From JAKAXS01 sp965279065 (GTDB lineage: Bacteria > Pseudomonadota > Alphaproteobacteria > Rhizobiales > Hyphomicrobiaceae), in contig OZ257134.1 of NCBI GenBank assembly GCA_965279065.1, forward strand, positions 4,067,223-4,131,222: a stretch of DNA of 64,000 nucleotides, given 5' to 3'. The position numbers were made by a program, and so were the translations under genes. Shown in pieces: positions 62,487 through 64,000 of this stretch. Position 1 is the stretch's first letter, and every line of letters starts with the position of its first letter. A model generated the notes under the pieces. It was not told where the DNA came from. It was given only the letters and a program-made list of their open reading frames with translations, and ran no database searches.

Positions 62487-63407
62487 ATGTTCGTCCGGCA
62501 GATGTCCTACCTGGTGGCGTTGGCTCGCGAGAAGCATTTCAGTCGCGCGGCCGACGCATGTCACGTCACCCAGTCGACGTTGTCGGCGGGGCTGAAGGCC
62601 CTCGAACGCGAACTCGATATTCGTCTCGTCATCCGCGAGCCGCGCTTCATGGGTCTGACCGCAGAAGGCGAACGCGTCGTCGACTGGGCACACCAGATCA
62701 TCGCCGACTACGAAAGCCTCAAGCAGGATCTCGATGGTTTCCGCGAGGGCCTGAAGGGCGTGTTGCGCCTCGGCGTCATCCCCGCCGCGCAACCGACAGT
62801 GGCGCAATTGACCGGGCCGTTCACCGCCCTGCATCCCTATGTGACGATTGACGTGCGATCGATGTCCTCGATCGACATTCAGCGCGGGCTCGACAAGTTT
62901 GAACTCGATGCCGGTCTCACCTACCTCGACAACGAGCCCCTTGCCAGCGTGCGCCGCCAGGTCCTGTACCGCGAGCGCTACCTCTTCGTGACCAATCGCG
63001 CCGGGCCCTTTGCCAAGGAACGCGCGATCACGTGGCGCGACGCCGCCAACGTCAACCTCTGCCTTCTCAGTGAAGACATGCAGAATCGCCGCGTATTGAA
63101 CAATCTGGCCCACTCGATCGGTCTGGAGCTGTCACCCACAGTGACGACGAATTCCTTTCTGGCCATCTGCTCGCACATCTGCAGCGGCGAGTGGTCGAGC
63201 ATCATTCCACACACGTTCGCCTACATCTTCGCTGGCTGCGAGGACTTGGTCCTGATCGATCTCGTCGATCCTGTCCACACGCAGACCATTGGGCTGGTTG
63301 CCTCCGACCGCGACCCGCTGACCCCGCTGGCCCGTGCCATCATGGCGACGGCCACTACCGTTAGCCTCTTGTCGCAAAGCAAGGCCGGCAAGCTGGTCTC
63401 TGCTTGA
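62487..63407 (+). CDS. LysR family transcriptional regulator, upstream of formate dehydrogenase
   Basis: The 306-residue regulator has an N-terminal winged helix (MSYLVALAREKHFSRAADACHVTQSTLSAGLKALEREL-like) and an effector domain (GVLRLGVIPAAQPTVAQLTGPF). ATG 62487 gives MFVRQMSYL; the open frame from 62466 adds seven residues. It is immediately upstream of and in the same direction as the formate dehydrogenase gene, which it probably regulates. Confidence 0.92.
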   Translation: MFVRQMSYLVALAREKHFSRAADACHVTQSTLSAGLKALERELDIRLVIREPRFMGLTAEGERVVDWAHQIIADYESLKQDLDGFREGLKGVLRLGVIPAAQPTVAQLTGPFTALHPYVTIDVRSMSSIDIQRGLDKFELDAGLTYLDNEPLASVRRQVLYRERYLFVTNRAGPFAKERAITWRDAANVNLCLLSEDMQNRRVLNNLAHSIGLELSPTVTTNSFLAICSHICSGEWSSIIPHTFAYIFAGCEDLVLIDLVDPVHTQTIGLVASDRDPLTPLARAIMATATTVSLLSQSKAGKLVSA

Positions 63408-63659
63408 TCGACGGTATCGATCAGGCGTTTGAACACATGCGTTGGACGCTACCGTCGCACAAGAACACAGTGCGCGGGCCGTAAGAATGCAAGACGCAGG
63501 AACGCGTCGCACTTTCGGTTGAGGAAGCGCGAGGCGTGAGGAGCAGCCGGCTTGCGATAGCCGCTGCAGAACGAACCAAGATTTCTGGACCTGCCAGTCT
63601 TGCGGCACCCGCCGCACGCATCGCCGCCTCATGCGCCCAACGATGAAGGAGTGGAACGA

Positions 63660-64000
63660 TGGCTAAGATTGTCTGTGTTCTTTACGATGACCCGGTCAGC
63701 GGTCATCCCAAGTCCTACGCTCGCGACGACATCCCCAAGATCACGAAGTACCCCGACGGCCAGACGACCCCTACCCCGAAGGCGATCGACTTCAAGCCGG
63801 GCGAACTGCTTGGCAGCGTTTCCGGCGAACTCGGCCTACGCAAGTTCCTCGAGAGTTCCGGCCACACGCTGGTCGTGACCTCGGACAAGGACGGCGCCAA
63901 TTCCAAGCTTGACCAGGAACTGCACGACGCCGAGATCGTCATCTCGCAGCCATTCTGGCCCGCCTACATGACCGCCGAACGCATCGCCAAGGCTCCGAAG
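63660..64000 (+). CDS. fdh: NAD-dependent formate dehydrogenase, N-terminal part; 3' end outside window
   Basis: The visible ~113 residues match the D-2-hydroxyacid dehydrogenase-type formate dehydrogenase of methylotrophs: KIVCVLYDDPVSGHPKSYARDD, TPTPKAIDFKPGELLGSVSGELG, GHTLVVTSDKDG and VISQPFWPAYMTAERIA. It oxidises formate to CO2 with NAD+ without molybdenum. AAGGAG lies 8 bp before the ATG. The catalytic region (NAD motif, Arg/His) lies beyond the window. Confidence 0.96.

Overview
The window is a 64 kb stretch of GC-rich chromosome, densely packed with genes, from an alphaproteobacterium, most likely a facultatively autotrophic or methylotrophic member of the Hyphomicrobiales. The evidence is the gene set: DUF1674 (SdhAF4-like), DUF992 and extensin-like proteins, and the rsmB-heparinase-purH order. 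Ribulose-phosphate epimerase, phosphoribulokinase and fructose-bisphosphatase sit together, and an NAD-dependent formate dehydrogenase begins at the right edge. I saw no tRNA, rRNA, CRISPR array or transposase.

1-5862: the 3' end of a malic enzyme gene is followed by the most notable locus, an apparently complete retron. It runs as an ARM/HEAT-like helical protein (4 bp overlap), a winged-helix plus SWIM zinc-finger protein, a ~180 nt non-coding RNA bounded by an 18 bp a1/a2 inverted repeat (4282-4301 and 4441-4458), and a retron-type reverse transcriptase with an unusual N-terminal membrane segment. This composition fits what I recall as type XIII retrons. It lies between two housekeeping genes (maeB and hrpB), as an inserted defence cassette would.

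5916-21657 (minus strand): hrpB; rpe, prk and fbp of the Calvin cycle; gpsA; a lemA/TPM/TPM trio; then, in transcription order, htpX, rsmB, a heparinase II/III-family protein, purH and a GNAT acetyltransferase, the last three overlapping.

21756-36372: small envelope and housekeeping genes (SdhAF4-like, extensin-like, DUF992, lytic transglycosylase, HU), the agmatine-to-putrescine pair aguA-aguB, the tail of a lost hmuV gene, a TPR membrane protein, a NodU/CmcH-type carbamoyltransferase, a very arginine-rich small protein, an isochorismatase-family hydrolase, a dienelactone hydrolase, a secreted PPC-domain protein and a GlcG-like protein.

36631-43617: a DUF883-like protein, then a presumed electrophile/quinone detoxification block (WrbA, ring-cleaving dioxygenase, carboxylesterase, flavin reductase; compare MhqD/MhqO of Bacillus) divergent from a LysR regulator, then a TetR regulator, a 65-residue secreted peptide, a periplasmic glutathione peroxidase and a DUF808 protein.

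43621-62071 (minus strand): an RND adaptor/permease pair; a seven-gene CDP-deoxysugar operon (rfbF, rfbG, an RmlC-like epimerase, a TylC3-type C-methyltransferase, an NDP-sugar epimerase/reductase, a second methyltransferase and a CmcI-like protein), probably for a branched O-antigen sugar; and an MdtABC-like RND system with two permeases of identical length. At the right end, a LysR regulator points toward the truncated formate dehydrogenase gene.
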